A DNA stretch of 64,000 nt from Streptomyces humi (GCF_001005085.2 NZ_LBMU02000045.1:1-64000); one strand, 5' to 3'. Positions 26,071 through 35,442 are shown, numbered from the stretch's first letter. A program made the numbers and translations. Notes: generated by a model not told the origin, from the letters alone.

Positions 26071-28325
26071 AGCGATCCGTGGAAGGTGCGGCTGATCACG
26101 TCGAGCTGCTGCTCGCGGGTCAGGCGGACGAAGTTGACGGCGTAGCCGGACACGCGGATGGTCAGGTCCGGGTACTTCTCCGGGTGCGCCATCGCGTCCT
26201 CCAGAGTGGTCCGGTCGAGGACGTTGACGTTCATGTGGAAGCCGCCGGCCGCCGTGTAGGCGTCGAGGATGCCCACCAGGTGGCCGGCGCGTTCGGCCGG
26301 GTTGTGGCCCAGGCCCTCGGGCGTGATCGTCGTGGTCAGGGAGATGCCGTCGCGGGCTTGCTCGTAGGGCAGCTTGGCCACCGAGAGGGCGGAGGCCGCC
26401 ACCCCGTGGCGGTCGCGGCCGTTCATGGGGTTGGCGCCGGGGGCGAAGGGCTGTCCGGCGCGGCGGCCGTCGGGGGTGTTGCCGGTGTGTTTGCCGTAGA
26501 CGACGTTCGAGGTGATGGTGAGGACGGACTGGGTGTGCTCGGCTCCCCGGTAGGTGGGGTACTGGCGGACCTTCGCCATGAAGGACTCCACCAGGCCGAC
26601 GGCGATGTCGTCGGCGCGGTCGTCGTTGTTGCCGTACGCCGGGAAGTCGCCGTCCGTGCGGAAGTCGACGGCGAGTCCGGTGGCGTCCCGCAACACCTTG
26701 ACCCGGGCGTACCGCACGGCGGACAGACTGTCGGCGGCGACCGAGAGACCGGCGATGCCGCATGCCATGAAGCGGTGCACGGGGTAGTCGTGCAGGGCCA
26801 TCTCGATGCGTTCGTAGGCGTACTTGTCGTGCATGTAGTGGATGACGTTGAGTGCGTTGACGTACGTCCGGGCCAGCCAGTCCAGGACGTGGTCGTAGGC
26901 CGCCGACAGTTCCTCGTGGTCGAGGTACTCGCCGGTCAGCGGGGGCATGGCGGGCGCGACCTGTTCGCCGGTCATCTCGTCGCGGCCGCCGTTGACGGCG
27001 TACAGCAGGGCTTTGGCGAGGTTGACCCGGGCGCCGAAGAACTGCATCTGCCGGCCGACCCGCATGGCCGACACGCAGCAGGCGATCGCGGTGTCGTCGC
27101 CGGTGCGCGGGCGCATCAGTTCGTCGGACTCGTACTGGACGGCGCTGGTGTCGATCGAGACCCGGGCGCAGAACTCCTTGAAACCGGCGGGCAGCCGTGG
27201 CGACCACAGCACGGTCAGGTTGGGTTCGGGGGCGGGGCCGAGGTTGTAGAGAGTCTGTAGAAACCGGAAGGAGGTGCGGGTGACCAGGGGGCGGCCGTCC
27301 TCGCCCATGCCGCCGATGGACTCCGTCACCCAGGTCGGGTCACCGGAGAACAGGGCGTCGTACTCCGGGGTGCGCAGAAATCGCACGATCCGCAGCTTGA
27401 TCACGAAGTCGTCGATCAGTTCCTGCGCACGGTTCTCGACGATGACGCCGTCGGCCAGGTCCCGTTGGAGGTAGATGTCGAGGAAGGTGGAGGTGCGGCC
27501 GAGTGACATCGCTGCGCCGTTCTGCTCCTTCACGGCGGCCAGGTAGCCGAGGTAGAGCCACTGCACCGCCTCGTGTGCGGTGGCGGCGGGCCGTGAGACG
27601 TCGCAGCCGTACATCGCCGCCATCTGCGTCAGCTCACCCAACGCCCTTATCTGCTCAGCGAGTTCCTCCCGGTCACGGATGACCTCGGTGCCGGACCCGC
27701 AGGCGTCGAGCTTGGCCCGCTCGGCCTTCTTGGCCTCGATCAGCCGGTCTGTGCCGTAGAGCGCCACGCGCCGGTAGTCGCCGATGATCCGGCCGCGGCC
27801 GTAGGCGTCGGGCAGCCCGGTGATGACGCCTGCCTTGCGGGCGGCGCGCATCTCGGGCGTGTAGGCGTCGAAGACGTCGTCGTTGTGGGTCTTGCGGTAG
27901 GTGCCGAAGACGCGGGTCACGAACGGGGCGGGCTCGTAGCCGTACGCCCGCAGGCCGTTCTCCACCATCCGCAGCCCGCCGTTGGGCATGATCGCGCGCT
28001 TGAGCGGGGCGTCCGTCTGGAGGCCGACGATCAGCTCGCGGTCACGGTCGATGTAACCGGGTGCGTGCGAGGTGATCGTGGACGGGGTGGCGGTGTCGAC
28101 GGCGAGGACGCCCCGGCGCCGCTCCTCGGGGAACAGTGAACTGACCTTCTCCCAGACCGTACGAGTCCGCTCGGTGGGGCTGTTCAGGAACTCCGGGCCA
28201 CCCTCGTACGGGGTGTAGTTGGCCTGGATGAAGGCGCGCACGTCGATGTGCTCGCACCAGTGGGTGCCGGCGAAGCCGCGCCAGGGATCGGTCGTGCGAA
28301 AGCCGGCGGTCGTGGTGGCCGTCAT
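26067..28325 (-). CDS. pflB: Pyruvate formate-lyase
   Basis: A 752-residue glycyl-radical enzyme of full length that splits pyruvate + CoA into acetyl-CoA and formate. The active-site Cys pair is in DDTAIACCVSAMRVG and the radical Gly in TIRVSGYAVNFVRL near the C-terminus. The N-terminal EHIDVRAFIQANYTPYEGG is typical. ATG 28325 has GAGGAGAG upstream, although the frame is open for another 370 codons through arcA remnants. It forms an operon with its activase. Confidence 0.96.
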   Translation of the reverse strand: MTATTTAGFRTTDPWRGFAGTHWCEHIDVRAFIQANYTPYEGGPEFLNSPTERTRTVWEKVSSLFPEERRRGVLAVDTATPSTITSHAPGYIDRDRELIVGLQTDAPLKRAIMPNGGLRMVENGLRAYGYEPAPFVTRVFGTYRKTHNDDVFDAYTPEMRAARKAGVITGLPDAYGRGRIIGDYRRVALYGTDRLIEAKKAERAKLDACGSGTEVIRDREELAEQIRALGELTQMAAMYGCDVSRPAATAHEAVQWLYLGYLAAVKEQNGAAMSLGRTSTFLDIYLQRDLADGVIVENRAQELIDDFVIKLRIVRFLRTPEYDALFSGDPTWVTESIGGMGEDGRPLVTRTSFRFLQTLYNLGPAPEPNLTVLWSPRLPAGFKEFCARVSIDTSAVQYESDELMRPRTGDDTAIACCVSAMRVGRQMQFFGARVNLAKALLYAVNGGRDEMTGEQVAPAMPPLTGEYLDHEELSAAYDHVLDWLARTYVNALNVIHYMHDKYAYERIEMALHDYPVHRFMACGIAGLSVAADSLSAVRYARVKVLRDATGLAVDFRTDGDFPAYGNNDDRADDIAVGLVESFMAKVRQYPTYRGAEHTQSVLTITSNVVYGKHTGNTPDGRRAGQPFAPGANPMNGRDRHGVAASALSVAKLPYEQARDGISLTTTITPEGLGHNPAERAGHLVGILDAYTAAGGFHMNVNVLDRTTLEDAMAHPEKYPDLTIRVSGYAVNFVRLTREQQLDVISRTFHGSL

Positions 28326-28414
28326 CGTCGGTTCTCTCCTCGCCTCGGTGGCTCTCACTCCGGATGGTGGTCGCTGGCGGCGATCACAGGGAGTGCCGCC
28401 CGGTCCCGGTCGCG

Positions 28415-28428
28415 GGGCCGGACGGCCC
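28415..28428. promoter_or_regulatory. OsdR/DevR-like 14-bp box
   Basis: GGGCCGGACGGCCC, 90 bp before the pyruvate formate-lyase start. Confidence 0.65.
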
Positions 28429-28440
28429 CCGCGCAGCCGC

Positions 28441-28824
28441 TCACTGGCCCATGAGGTCCGGGCGGACCAGGGTCCCCGAGCGGCCGTGGACGATCTCGTA
28501 CGCGGCGTCCAGGGCGCCGATGGCGGCCAGCCCGCCGGTGCGCTCGACGAACCGGGCGGCGGCCTCCGTCTTGGGGCCCATGGAGCCGTCCGGGAAGCCG
28601 CCCTGGCGCAGTCGGCTCGGGGTGGCGTCGTCCAGCGGGCGCTGTCGCTCGGTGCCGTAGCCCTCGTACACGCACGGCACGTCCGTGAGGATGAGCAGGA
28701 AGTCGGCCTTGAGCTCCGCGGCGAGCAGGGCGGCGGTGAGGTCCTTGTCGACGACCGCCTCGACGCCGGTGAGGGCTCCGGTGTCGGGGTCCGCGGTGAC
28801 GGGGACGCCTCCGCCGCCCGTGCC
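28441..28824 (-). pseudogene. arcC: Carbamate kinase C-terminal part
   Basis: GTGGGGVPVTADPDTGALTG, VEAVVDKDLTAALLAAELKA, ILTDVPCVYEGYGTERQ and GSMGPKTEAAARFV are carbamate kinase signatures. The N-terminal ~180 residues are missing. The fragment joins directly, out of frame, to the N-terminal half of arginine deiminase. Confidence 0.85.
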
Positions 28825-29435
28825 GCACCGTCGAGCAGGGATGTGCCGGCGAACAGCGGGTGGAAGCGGTAGATGGCCTCGGCGTGCAGGCTCTCGCGCC
28901 GCCGGGCCGGCTTGGCCATCGGGTTGACCGACGGACGGTCGTAGATCCAGCAGGAGTTGTCGCGCGGGAAGAGGTGGTTCGGCAGGGGCGCGAGCGCGAA
29001 GTCGTCCGCGTCCAGCGCGCTCCAGACGAGGCTGTGCGGTGTGGCCAGCGGCAGGTCGCTCTTGAGGATCCCGCCGATGAGGTATCCGGCGAGCGTCTCG
29101 CCGTCGAGTTCGGCGCACAGGTCGCGGACGGGGTCGACGAGGGCGGGGCCGACGGTGGCCGGGGTGACGACCCGCTCCAGCAGCCAGTCTCGGGCCTCGG
29201 GGATGCCGAGGGACCCGGCGAGCAGGTCGGCGAAGTAGTGGACGCGGGTGCCGTGGTCGCGGAGCACCTGGGCGAAGGCGTCATGTTCCTCGCGGGCGCG
29301 CTTGGCCCACAGGATGTCGTCGAAGAGCAGCGCGTCGACGTTGCGCGGGGTGAGACGGGCGAGTTCCAGGCCCGGGCGGTGCAGGATCACCTGGCGCAGC
29401 GGGCCGACCTCGGAGTCGACGTGAAAGGTGTTCAT
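28825..29435 (-). pseudogene. arcA: Arginine deiminase N-terminal half
   Basis: FHVDSEVGPLRQVILHRPGL from the start, then LAPLPNHLFPRDNSCWIYD and EAIYRFHPLFAG identify arginine deiminase residues 1 to ~200 of ~410. The catalytic Cys and second half are lost. The frame then reads into the carbamate kinase fragment and on into PFL without a stop, which makes a misleading long ORF. Confidence 0.88.
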
Positions 29436-29532
29436 GGCGGGGACTTTCTGCCGGCGGGGCAGGAGGGCGGTCGTAGGGGGGCGGAGGTACGGCCCGGAGG
29501 TACGAGGCAGGAGGTACGAGCGGCGGTGTTGC

Positions 29533-29650
29533 GGAGGCCGCTCGCACGGTCGGCGGTGGCACGGAGGCCGGTCGTGTGATCGGCCTCGGCTAGGAAGCCG
29601 GTCGTGTGATCGGCCCCGGCTCGGAAACCGGTCGTGTGGTGGTCAGTCGT
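29533..29650. repeat. 30-bp tandem repeat, about four units
   Basis: Units start at 29533, 29563, 29593 and 29623. The two central ones share CCGGTCGTGTGATCGGCC. On the minus strand they code a 10-residue period (HTTGF..), but no gene is supported here. The repeat lies between arcA and arcD remnants. Confidence 0.8.
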
Positions 29651-29997
29651 GGAGGTGGGCGTCGTCGCGCCCGCGGCGGCCGCCGACGCGGTTGGTGCGC
29701 AGGGCGCGGGAGAGGCGCGGGGCGGGCGGAAGGGTGTCCGGCGCCCGCTGCTCCTGGGACGGGAGCATGACCGTCCGCGCGGCCGTGGCCGCCTCGCCGT
29801 AGACGCCCTGGCCCCGCTTGAGCCAGACGTAGACCGGCACGCCCAGCAGGAGAACGAACAGCCCGTAGTAGACGGTCTGGTAGCCGCTTCCTGACTCCCG
29901 TCCCGATGATGCTGCCGATCACGAGGGCGGATGCGGCCGGGAGGCCAAGGGCGGCCGGAGGCGCGGCGCGCTTTCCGGCCGTCGGGGTCGTGGACAT
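29643..29997 (-). pseudogene. APC-family amino acid permease with internal deletion
   Basis: The N-terminus from ATG 29997 (GLPAASALVIGSIIGTG) is the first helix of an APC transporter. At 29886-29893 it jumps, out of frame, to the last helix (GYQTVYYGLFVLLLGVPVYV) and tail (YGEAATAARTVML). About 400 residues are missing. Next to arcA and arcC remnants it was probably the arginine/ornithine exchanger. Confidence 0.8.
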
Positions 29998-30093
29998 GGC
30001 TGTGCTCCTTGTGCGTGGCGCTGACAAGTGCCGGGCGCGGTGATCGGTGGGGATGCGCAACCGATGGTTCTGCGCCGTGCCGTGCGGCGGGAG

Positions 30094-30107
30094 CGGCCGT
30101 ACGGCCC
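30094..30107. promoter_or_regulatory. OsdR/DevR-like 14-bp box
   Basis: CGGCCGTACGGCCC, 97 bp before the start of the broken permease, so the lost arc operon probably belonged to the same regulon. Confidence 0.5.
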
Positions 30108-30156
30108 GCGGACGTGCTGATGGTCCCGGGACGGCGCTCCGGGATCACGCCGGACG

Positions 30157-30939
30157 TCACGCCTTCCCGGCCGGGACCACGGCGACGGAGCAGTGCCCGT
30201 GCCGCAACAGCGTGCGGCCTGCCGAGCCCGGGGCGAGTCCCTGCCTGCCATGTGCGCCGACGACCACGAGTTGGGCGTCCGCGACGGCTCGGAGCAGGGC
30301 GCGGCGGGTGCGCCCCCGGCGCGGGCGCACGGTGACCTCCGGATACCGCTTGCGCAGCGCGGGGATCGCCCCACCTGGGCCGTCGAGCAGCCGCGCGGCG
30401 GAGACGGTCAGCGCGTGCGGGACGACCAGGTCGGCGCCGCGTGCCGAGGCCTCGGCGAAGGCGAACTCGGCGGCCCGCCAGGAACCCGACGGAGCGCCGA
30501 CCGCCAGCACGACGGTGCCGGACGGGGTCGGACGGCCCCGTGTCACCAGCACGGGGCACTGGCCGGGCGCGATCAGCCGACCGATGCCGGAGCCGCGTGG
30601 GAGCGGACCGCCCAGCACCGCGAGCGACGCGTCCTCCGCCTCGGACTTCAGCACGGTGACCGGCTCGCCGATCAGGACGTCACTGGTGATCGACAGGTGC
30701 GGGGCGACCCGGAGCGCGCGGCGCTCGGCCTCGGCGAGCAGGCCCTTCACCCGGTCGCGGAGCCCGCCGCCGTCCGGATCCCAGCCCGCGGCGTCGGACC
30801 ACTCGTCCCGCGCGGGCGAGGCCAAGGCATGCGCCAGCCTGAGTCCCACCCCGTGCCGGCGGGCCTCCCAGGCGGCGGTCTCCACCGCGGCCCGGCTCGA
30901 CGGTGAGCCGTCCACTTCCACGACAACCGGACCGTTCAT
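30157..30939 (-). CDS. Universal stress protein, tandem UspA domains
   Basis: A 260-residue protein. Domain 1 starts PVVVEVDGSPSSRAAVETAA and domain 2 starts GTVVLAVGAPSGSWRAAEFA. Domain 2 has the loop VVGAHGRQGLAPGSAGRTLL. Both domains are a little short and the first lacks a clear G-2x-G-9x-G(S/T) ATP loop (VLGGPLPRGSGIGRLIAPGQ). GGGAGGG precedes ATG 30939. A 15-bp near-palindrome (31080-31094) lies 141 bp upstream. Confidence 0.88.
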   Translation of the reverse strand: MNGPVVVEVDGSPSSRAAVETAAWEARRHGVGLRLAHALASPARDEWSDAAGWDPDGGGLRDRVKGLLAEAERRALRVAPHLSITSDVLIGEPVTVLKSEAEDASLAVLGGPLPRGSGIGRLIAPGQCPVLVTRGRPTPSGTVVLAVGAPSGSWRAAEFAFAEASARGADLVVPHALTVSAARLLDGPGGAIPALRKRYPEVTVRPRRGRTRRALLRAVADAQLVVVGAHGRQGLAPGSAGRTLLRHGHCSVAVVPAGKA

Positions 30940-31274
30940 GGCGGCCCTCCCCTTCTTCTTCGCGGGTCCTCTCCCGGGCACCGGGACGCGGCGGCATGGT
31001 GCGGCCGGGGCCCGTAGCCGGGCGGCAACCGCCGCACTGTCCGGGTGTCAGCGTCCGCCTGACCGTTGGGGCCCGCACTGGGCCGTCCGGACCCAGCGGC
31101 GCACCGACCGGCCCTCCTCAGGGGCTTGCGGGCGCGGAGTCCGGTAGCGGCAACAACTGCGCGGCGCCCTTCCTCCGCTGCCGTGCCGGCACCGGAGGTG
31201 TGTGTCATGAACGGCTCCACGGCTGACGGCCTGTGGTCGACCGGCCTCGACCGGCCGAGGACCGTCGTGAACGG

Positions 31275-31376
31275 CACCTCGCCGCCGTCGTCCCCGCCGT
31301 CGCCTGGGGGTTGGAGGCCCTGCGCCGGGGACACGCCGGTGTGGACCTGATCGCGGTGGCGGCCCTCGGCGGCACC
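31275..31376 (+). pseudogene. P-type ATPase fragment
   Basis: LAAVVPAVAWGLEALRRGHA and GVDLIAVAALGGT closely match residues ~60-90 of the intact ATPase at 32776 (AVVPAVGWVLAALRQGNAGV). It is a 34-codon remnant of a related ATPase gene. Confidence 0.65.
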
Positions 31377-31434
31377 ACGGTATTCGCGAGCTCTGAGCGT
31401 CAGGTGGCTACCGCACGCCTGCCTCTGCTCAGTG

Positions 31435-31476
31435 GAGCCGATCGGTCCGGCGATCGAGCCGAAGGGCCCCTGTCCC
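31435..31476. promoter_or_regulatory. Two OsdR/DevR-like boxes
   Basis: GAGCCGATCGGTCC (31435-31448) and AGGGCCCCTGTCCC (31463-31476), 84 and 56 bp before the SHOCT gene. Neither is perfect. Confidence 0.45.
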
Positions 31477-31531
31477 GCGCCGTACTCCGTGCGGAGAGTG
31501 GGGAGCAGAAGCCGCCTTGGAGGTGGGCACA

Positions 31532-31813
31532 ATGATGTACTGGGACAACGGCTGGGGCGGTGGCTGGGCCTGGATGGCCCTGATGCCGCTGCTGTGGATC
31601 GCGCTGGTCGGCCTGGCCGTCTGGGCGGTGATCCGCCTGACGCAGGGTTCGGCCCACGGGCGTCCGGAGCACAGCCGCGGCTGGGAGAGCCAGGAGCACC
31701 GGGAGAGCCCGGAGGAGATCCTCGACCGCCGCTACGCGTCCGGTGAGATCGACACGGACACCTACACCGAGACCCGCGAACGTCTCGCCACACACCGTCC
31801 GAGGCCACGGTGA
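31532..31813 (+). CDS. SHOCT-domain small membrane protein
   Basis: A 93-residue protein. It has a Trp/Gly-rich start (MMYWDNGWGGGWAWMALMPL), one membrane helix (~15-38) and a C-terminal SHOCT motif (SPEEILDRRYASGEIDTDTY). SHOCT motifs occur at protein ends and probably mediate oligomerisation. GGAGG lies 8 bases before ATG 31532. The stop overlaps the next GTG start (GTGA). Confidence 0.85.
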   Translation: MMYWDNGWGGGWAWMALMPLLWIALVGLAVWAVIRLTQGSAHGRPEHSRGWESQEHRESPEEILDRRYASGEIDTDTYTETRERLATHRPRPR

Positions 31814-32439
31814 CCAGGCCCCGCGGCCGCTGGCTGCAACTGACCGTACTGGTCGCCTCGCTGGCAGGTCTGATCGCCTCGATCGTGTGGACGGCAGACA
31901 GCTCCCCGTCGTGGCGACCGGGCCCCTGGACGATGACGCGTGCGGTCTCCCGCGAGGGCCAGGTGCACGACCTGGCCGGCGCCGGACGCGCCGCGGCACG
32001 TTTCGGCGACCGGTGGGACCTGCACGTCGGGGAGGTCATGCGGTTCAGCAACGGCTACTACGCCCAGCTCCTCGACTCCGGCGGCAATGGCGCCACCGCG
32101 GTCCTCGTCGACTCGCTCAGCGGCACCGTCCGGCTGGAGTTCGGCCCGGCCATGATGTGGAACACGGCCTACGGCATGATGCCCGCCGGCACCCGGCCCG
32201 GCACCGAGGCGATCGGACCCGACCAGGCGGTGCGGATCGCCGACCGGTGGCTGAGCGAGCACCGGCCCGGGCTGCACGCTGCCGAACCCGACCGGTTCCC
32301 CGGCTACTTCACGCTGCACACCCTGCGTGACGGCCGGATCGTGGGCATGCTCTCGGTGAACGCGAGCACCGGCCAGGTCTGGTACCACACCTGGCACGGC
32401 CGCTTTCTCCAGATGCAACGGCACACCGGCAGCACATGA
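31810..32439 (+). CDS. Membrane-anchored conserved protein, unknown function
   Basis: A 209-residue protein with an N-terminal hydrophobic helix (LTVLVASLAGLIASIVW) that acts as anchor or signal, then an extracytoplasmic domain. MRFSNGYYAQLLDSGGNGAT and the C-terminal YFTLHTLRDGRIVGMLSVNA pattern recall PepSY-like folds, though the match is not firm. It is coupled to the SHOCT gene by GTGA overlap. It is often seen near ATPases and USPs in Streptomyces; the role is unknown. Confidence 0.78.
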   Translation: MTRPRGRWLQLTVLVASLAGLIASIVWTADSSPSWRPGPWTMTRAVSREGQVHDLAGAGRAAARFGDRWDLHVGEVMRFSNGYYAQLLDSGGNGATAVLVDSLSGTVRLEFGPAMMWNTAYGMMPAGTRPGTEAIGPDQAVRIADRWLSEHRPGLHAAEPDRFPGYFTLHTLRDGRIVGMLSVNASTGQVWYHTWHGRFLQMQRHTGST

Positions 32440-32680
32440 CCCGTCCTCCGTGGCAGGAGGAGCACTGCACCACGCCCCTGATACGCAGGGCGGAGAACGC
32501 TCCCCGAACTGGTCGGGCCTCGGCGCACGGGACCACCCCGTCGTGAAGGACCGGGCGGCACCCGATCGACTGCGGGTCCGTGCCGCCGAGTCGTCGCCCC
32601 CCGCTCCCCTGGTCATCCGCCCTGACCGTGGCCCGGTCATGACCGAAAAGGGCAGCCATCGTCCGCATGGCCCTGAAGCA

Positions 32681-32694
32681 GGGTCGGACGTCCC
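32681..32694. promoter_or_regulatory. OsdR/DevR-like 14-bp box
   Basis: GGGTCGGACGTCCC, 81 bp before the metal ATPase start. The remaining spacer (32440-32775) holds no gene I recognise. Confidence 0.55.
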
Positions 32695-32775
32695 CTCCCG
32701 TCGGCACCCGGTGGCGCGGTGTGCTGGAGGGGGACCGGCCCCACGATCGTCGCGCCGGACGGACCGAGGTACGCC

Positions 32776-35106
32776 ATGACCCACCACACGTTCAGCACAC
32801 GGCTGCGCCACCTGGCCCCGGCACTCGTGTCGTCACGCCTCGAACCCGTTCTCCTGGCCGTCACCGCAGCCGCTCTGGCGGGCGGCGGCATCGCCTGGCT
32901 CACGGGCGCCGGCAATCTGGCCGACCTCCTCTGGGGGCTCGGTGCCCTGTCGGCCGTCGTCCCCGCCGTGGGATGGGTGCTCGCCGCGCTGCGACAGGGG
33001 AACGCGGGTGTCGACCTCATCGCCGTGCTCGCGCTCGGCGGCACTCTGGCCGTCCACGAGTACCTGGCCGGTGCGCTGATCGCGCTGATGCTCGCCACGG
33101 GCCGCACCCTGGAGGCCGCGGCCCAGCGGCGCGCCTGTCACGACCTGCGGGCCCTGCTGGAGCATGCGCCCCGTTCCGCGCGCCGCCGTACCGGGGCCGG
33201 CGTGGTCACGGTGCCACTCGCCGAGGTCACCGTCGGTGACCTGCTCGTGGTCGGTCCGGGCGAGGTGGTCCCCGTCGACGGCCGGGTGCGGAGCGAGGCT
33301 GCTGTTCTCGACGAGTCGGTACTCACCGGGGAGTCCCTTCAGGTAGAGCGGGCCCGGGACGAGCCGGTGCGCAGCGGGGTGGTCAACGCCGGAGGCGCGT
33401 TCGAGCTGCGGGCCACGGCCACCGAGCGGGACAGCACCTATGCCGGGATCGTGCGGCTGGCCCGGCAGGCCGGCGCCGAGTCCGCGCCGGTCGTGCGGCT
33501 CGCCGACCGCTACGCGGCCTGGTTCCTCCCGCTGTCCCTGGTGGTGGCGGGACTGGCCTGGCTGGTCAGCGGCTCCACGGTACGGGCGGTGGCCGTCTTG
33601 GTGGTCGCCACGCCCTGTCCGCTGCTGCTGGCCGCCCCTGTCGCGATCGTCTCCGGCCTCTCCCGTGCCTCCCGCCTCGGAGTCGTCATCCGCGACGGCG
33701 GCGCCCTGGAGAACCTCGGGCGCGCCCGCACCCTCCTGCTCGACAAGACCGGCACCCTCACCCGCGGCCGCCCACGCGTCCTCGACGTGATCGCCGCGCC
33801 CGACATCAAGCCCGCTGAAGTCCTCCGCCTCTCGGCGTCGCTCGACCAGTACTCCCCGCACGTCCTCGCCCGGGCCATCGTCGACACCGCCCGGGAACGC
33901 GGTCTGGTGCTCTCGGTCCCCTCCGACGTGACGGAGGAGCCCGGCCGGGGCGCCACGGGCACGGTGGACGGACACCGGATCTCCGTAGGCCGTATGGGCG
34001 CCGTGACCGTCCGGCCGGGCTGGGCGAAGGCAGTCGACAACCGCGCGCTTCTCGACGGCGCGGCCGTCGCCTGGCTGACCGTCGACGGAGCCGCGGCCGG
34101 TGCCGTGCTCCTGCGCGATCCCCTGCGCCACGACGCCCCGCGCACCCTGCGCCACCTGCGTGCGGCGGGCATCGACAGGTTGCTGATGCTCACCGGCGAC
34201 CGCGCCGCGCCCGCCCATGAGGTCGCCGCCGTTCTCGGCCTCGACGACGTACGCGCGGAACTCGGTCCGGCCGACAAGGTCGCCGCCGTACGCGCGGAAC
34301 GAGAACGCGCGGTCACCGTGATGGTCGGCGACGGCGTCAACGACGCGCCTGCCCTCGCCGCCGCCGACATCGGCGTCGCCATGGGTGCCCGCGGCTCCAC
34401 CGCCTCCTCTGAGGCCGCCGACATCGTGCTCACCTCGGACCGCGTCGACCGCTTGGCCGACGCCGTGACGATCGCCCAGCGTGCCCGGCGCATCGCTGTC
34501 CAAAGTGCCCTGGGGGGCATGCTGATGTCCCTGGCCGCCATGGCCGCGGCCGCCGCCGGCCTCCTGCCGCCCGCGGCCGGCGCCCTGCTCCAGGAGGGCA
34601 TCGACATCGCCGTCATTCTCAACGCGCTGCGCTCTCTGCGCGTCGGCCAGGGCGCGCGGCCGGCCGTCACGCCCGCCGCCGAAGCTCTCATCCACCGTTT
34701 CGCCGCCGAACACGACGACCTCCAGGACGTCCTGGAAGCCGTGCGCGACGCGGCCGACCGCCTCTGCGACAGTCCCGGGCCCCAGGCCCTGGCGGCCGTC
34801 GCGGAGACCCACCGGCTGCTGACCGAACGGCTGCTGCCGCACGAGTACGCCGAGGAGCACGAGCTCTACCCCGCTCTCGCGCCGTCGCTCGGCGGTCCGG
34901 AGGCCACCGCCACCATGAGCCGCGCCCACGCCGAGATCGAACGTCTCTCCCGCCGCATCGCCACCCACCTGCGGCTCGCCCGTGCCGACGGTGGCCTGGC
35001 CACCGAGCAACTCGACGATCTGCGCTCCTGCCTCTACGGCCTGAACACCGTGCTGCGCCTGCACTTCACCCAGGAAGAGGAGAACTACTTCTCCCTCGCA
35101 CCGTGA
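32776..35106 (+). CDS. P1B-type metal ATPase with C-terminal hemerythrin domain
   Basis: A 776-residue pump. There is no N-terminal metal-binding domain. The actuator has LDESVLTGES, TM4 has TPCP (279-282), the phosphorylated Asp is D323 in DKTGTLTRG, and the hinge has VGDGVNDAPALAAADIGVAM. A late helix has QEGID. The last ~140 residues (636-776) form a hemerythrin-like bundle rich in His/Glu (H640, H646, H679, H689, H695, H763). TPCP with QExxD and hemerythrin defines the P1B-5 group, whose studied member Nia of Sinorhizobium exports Ni/Fe. It is plausibly linked to nickel or iron balance for the hydrogenase. Confidence 0.92.
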   Translation: MTHHTFSTRLRHLAPALVSSRLEPVLLAVTAAALAGGGIAWLTGAGNLADLLWGLGALSAVVPAVGWVLAALRQGNAGVDLIAVLALGGTLAVHEYLAGALIALMLATGRTLEAAAQRRACHDLRALLEHAPRSARRRTGAGVVTVPLAEVTVGDLLVVGPGEVVPVDGRVRSEAAVLDESVLTGESLQVERARDEPVRSGVVNAGGAFELRATATERDSTYAGIVRLARQAGAESAPVVRLADRYAAWFLPLSLVVAGLAWLVSGSTVRAVAVLVVATPCPLLLAAPVAIVSGLSRASRLGVVIRDGGALENLGRARTLLLDKTGTLTRGRPRVLDVIAAPDIKPAEVLRLSASLDQYSPHVLARAIVDTARERGLVLSVPSDVTEEPGRGATGTVDGHRISVGRMGAVTVRPGWAKAVDNRALLDGAAVAWLTVDGAAAGAVLLRDPLRHDAPRTLRHLRAAGIDRLLMLTGDRAAPAHEVAAVLGLDDVRAELGPADKVAAVRAERERAVTVMVGDGVNDAPALAAADIGVAMGARGSTASSEAADIVLTSDRVDRLADAVTIAQRARRIAVQSALGGMLMSLAAMAAAAAGLLPPAAGALLQEGIDIAVILNALRSLRVGQGARPAVTPAAEALIHRFAAEHDDLQDVLEAVRDAADRLCDSPGPQALAAVAETHRLLTERLLPHEYAEEHELYPALAPSLGGPEATATMSRAHAEIERLSRRIATHLRLARADGGLATEQLDDLRSCLYGLNTVLRLHFTQEEENYFSLAP

Positions 35107-35221
35107 CCGAGTCGTGGGCACGGCCGGGCGGGGTCGGCTGACTGGCCGGGGAGCGGTACCGAGTGGTCCGGGAGCAGGACCGATGATCCACCGCTTCCTT
35201 GGGCCGGACGTCGGGCTGCCA

Positions 35222-35235
35222 GGGACTTTCGGCCC
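35222..35235. promoter_or_regulatory. OsdR/DevR-like 14-bp box (DosR-like variant)
   Basis: GGGACTTTCGGCCC, the variant closest to the mycobacterial DosR consensus GGGACTWWAGTCCC. It is 208 bp before the Rv1738-like gene. An identical sequence is at 55961. No gene is seen in the 35107-35442 spacer. Confidence 0.65.
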
Positions 35236-35442
35236 TGTGGTGTGCGGCGGCCGCGTCCCATGGTGGGAGGAACCGGGGAACCGAGCGGCAACTGGCTCTC
35301 GGCCGGCGGTCCGTCGGGGACGGAGGGCGGACGGGCGGTCGTCAGCCGGCTCCGCGAGGCCGCCGGTCCCCCGCCGTGAGACCGCTCGCGGGTCGCGGCG
35401 GCTACCGCCGAGACGACCCGTGACCGAGGCGAGGAGCAGGCG

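Noticed and set aside
26067..29435. A continuous 1122-codon frame that looks like an arginine deiminase-PFL fusion
   Set aside because: PFL has its own start and Shine-Dalgarno at 28325, and the deiminase part is a truncated remnant joined out of frame to carbamate kinase; the intervening translation is nonsense.
29533..29650. The 30-bp repeats as a CRISPR array
   Set aside because: The units are contiguous with no unique spacers and no cas genes are present.
31080..31094. GGGCCGTCCGGACCC before the USP at 30939
   Set aside because: It is 15 bp rather than 14, so the half-site spacing is wrong, and it lies 141 bp upstream. Left as a possibility only.
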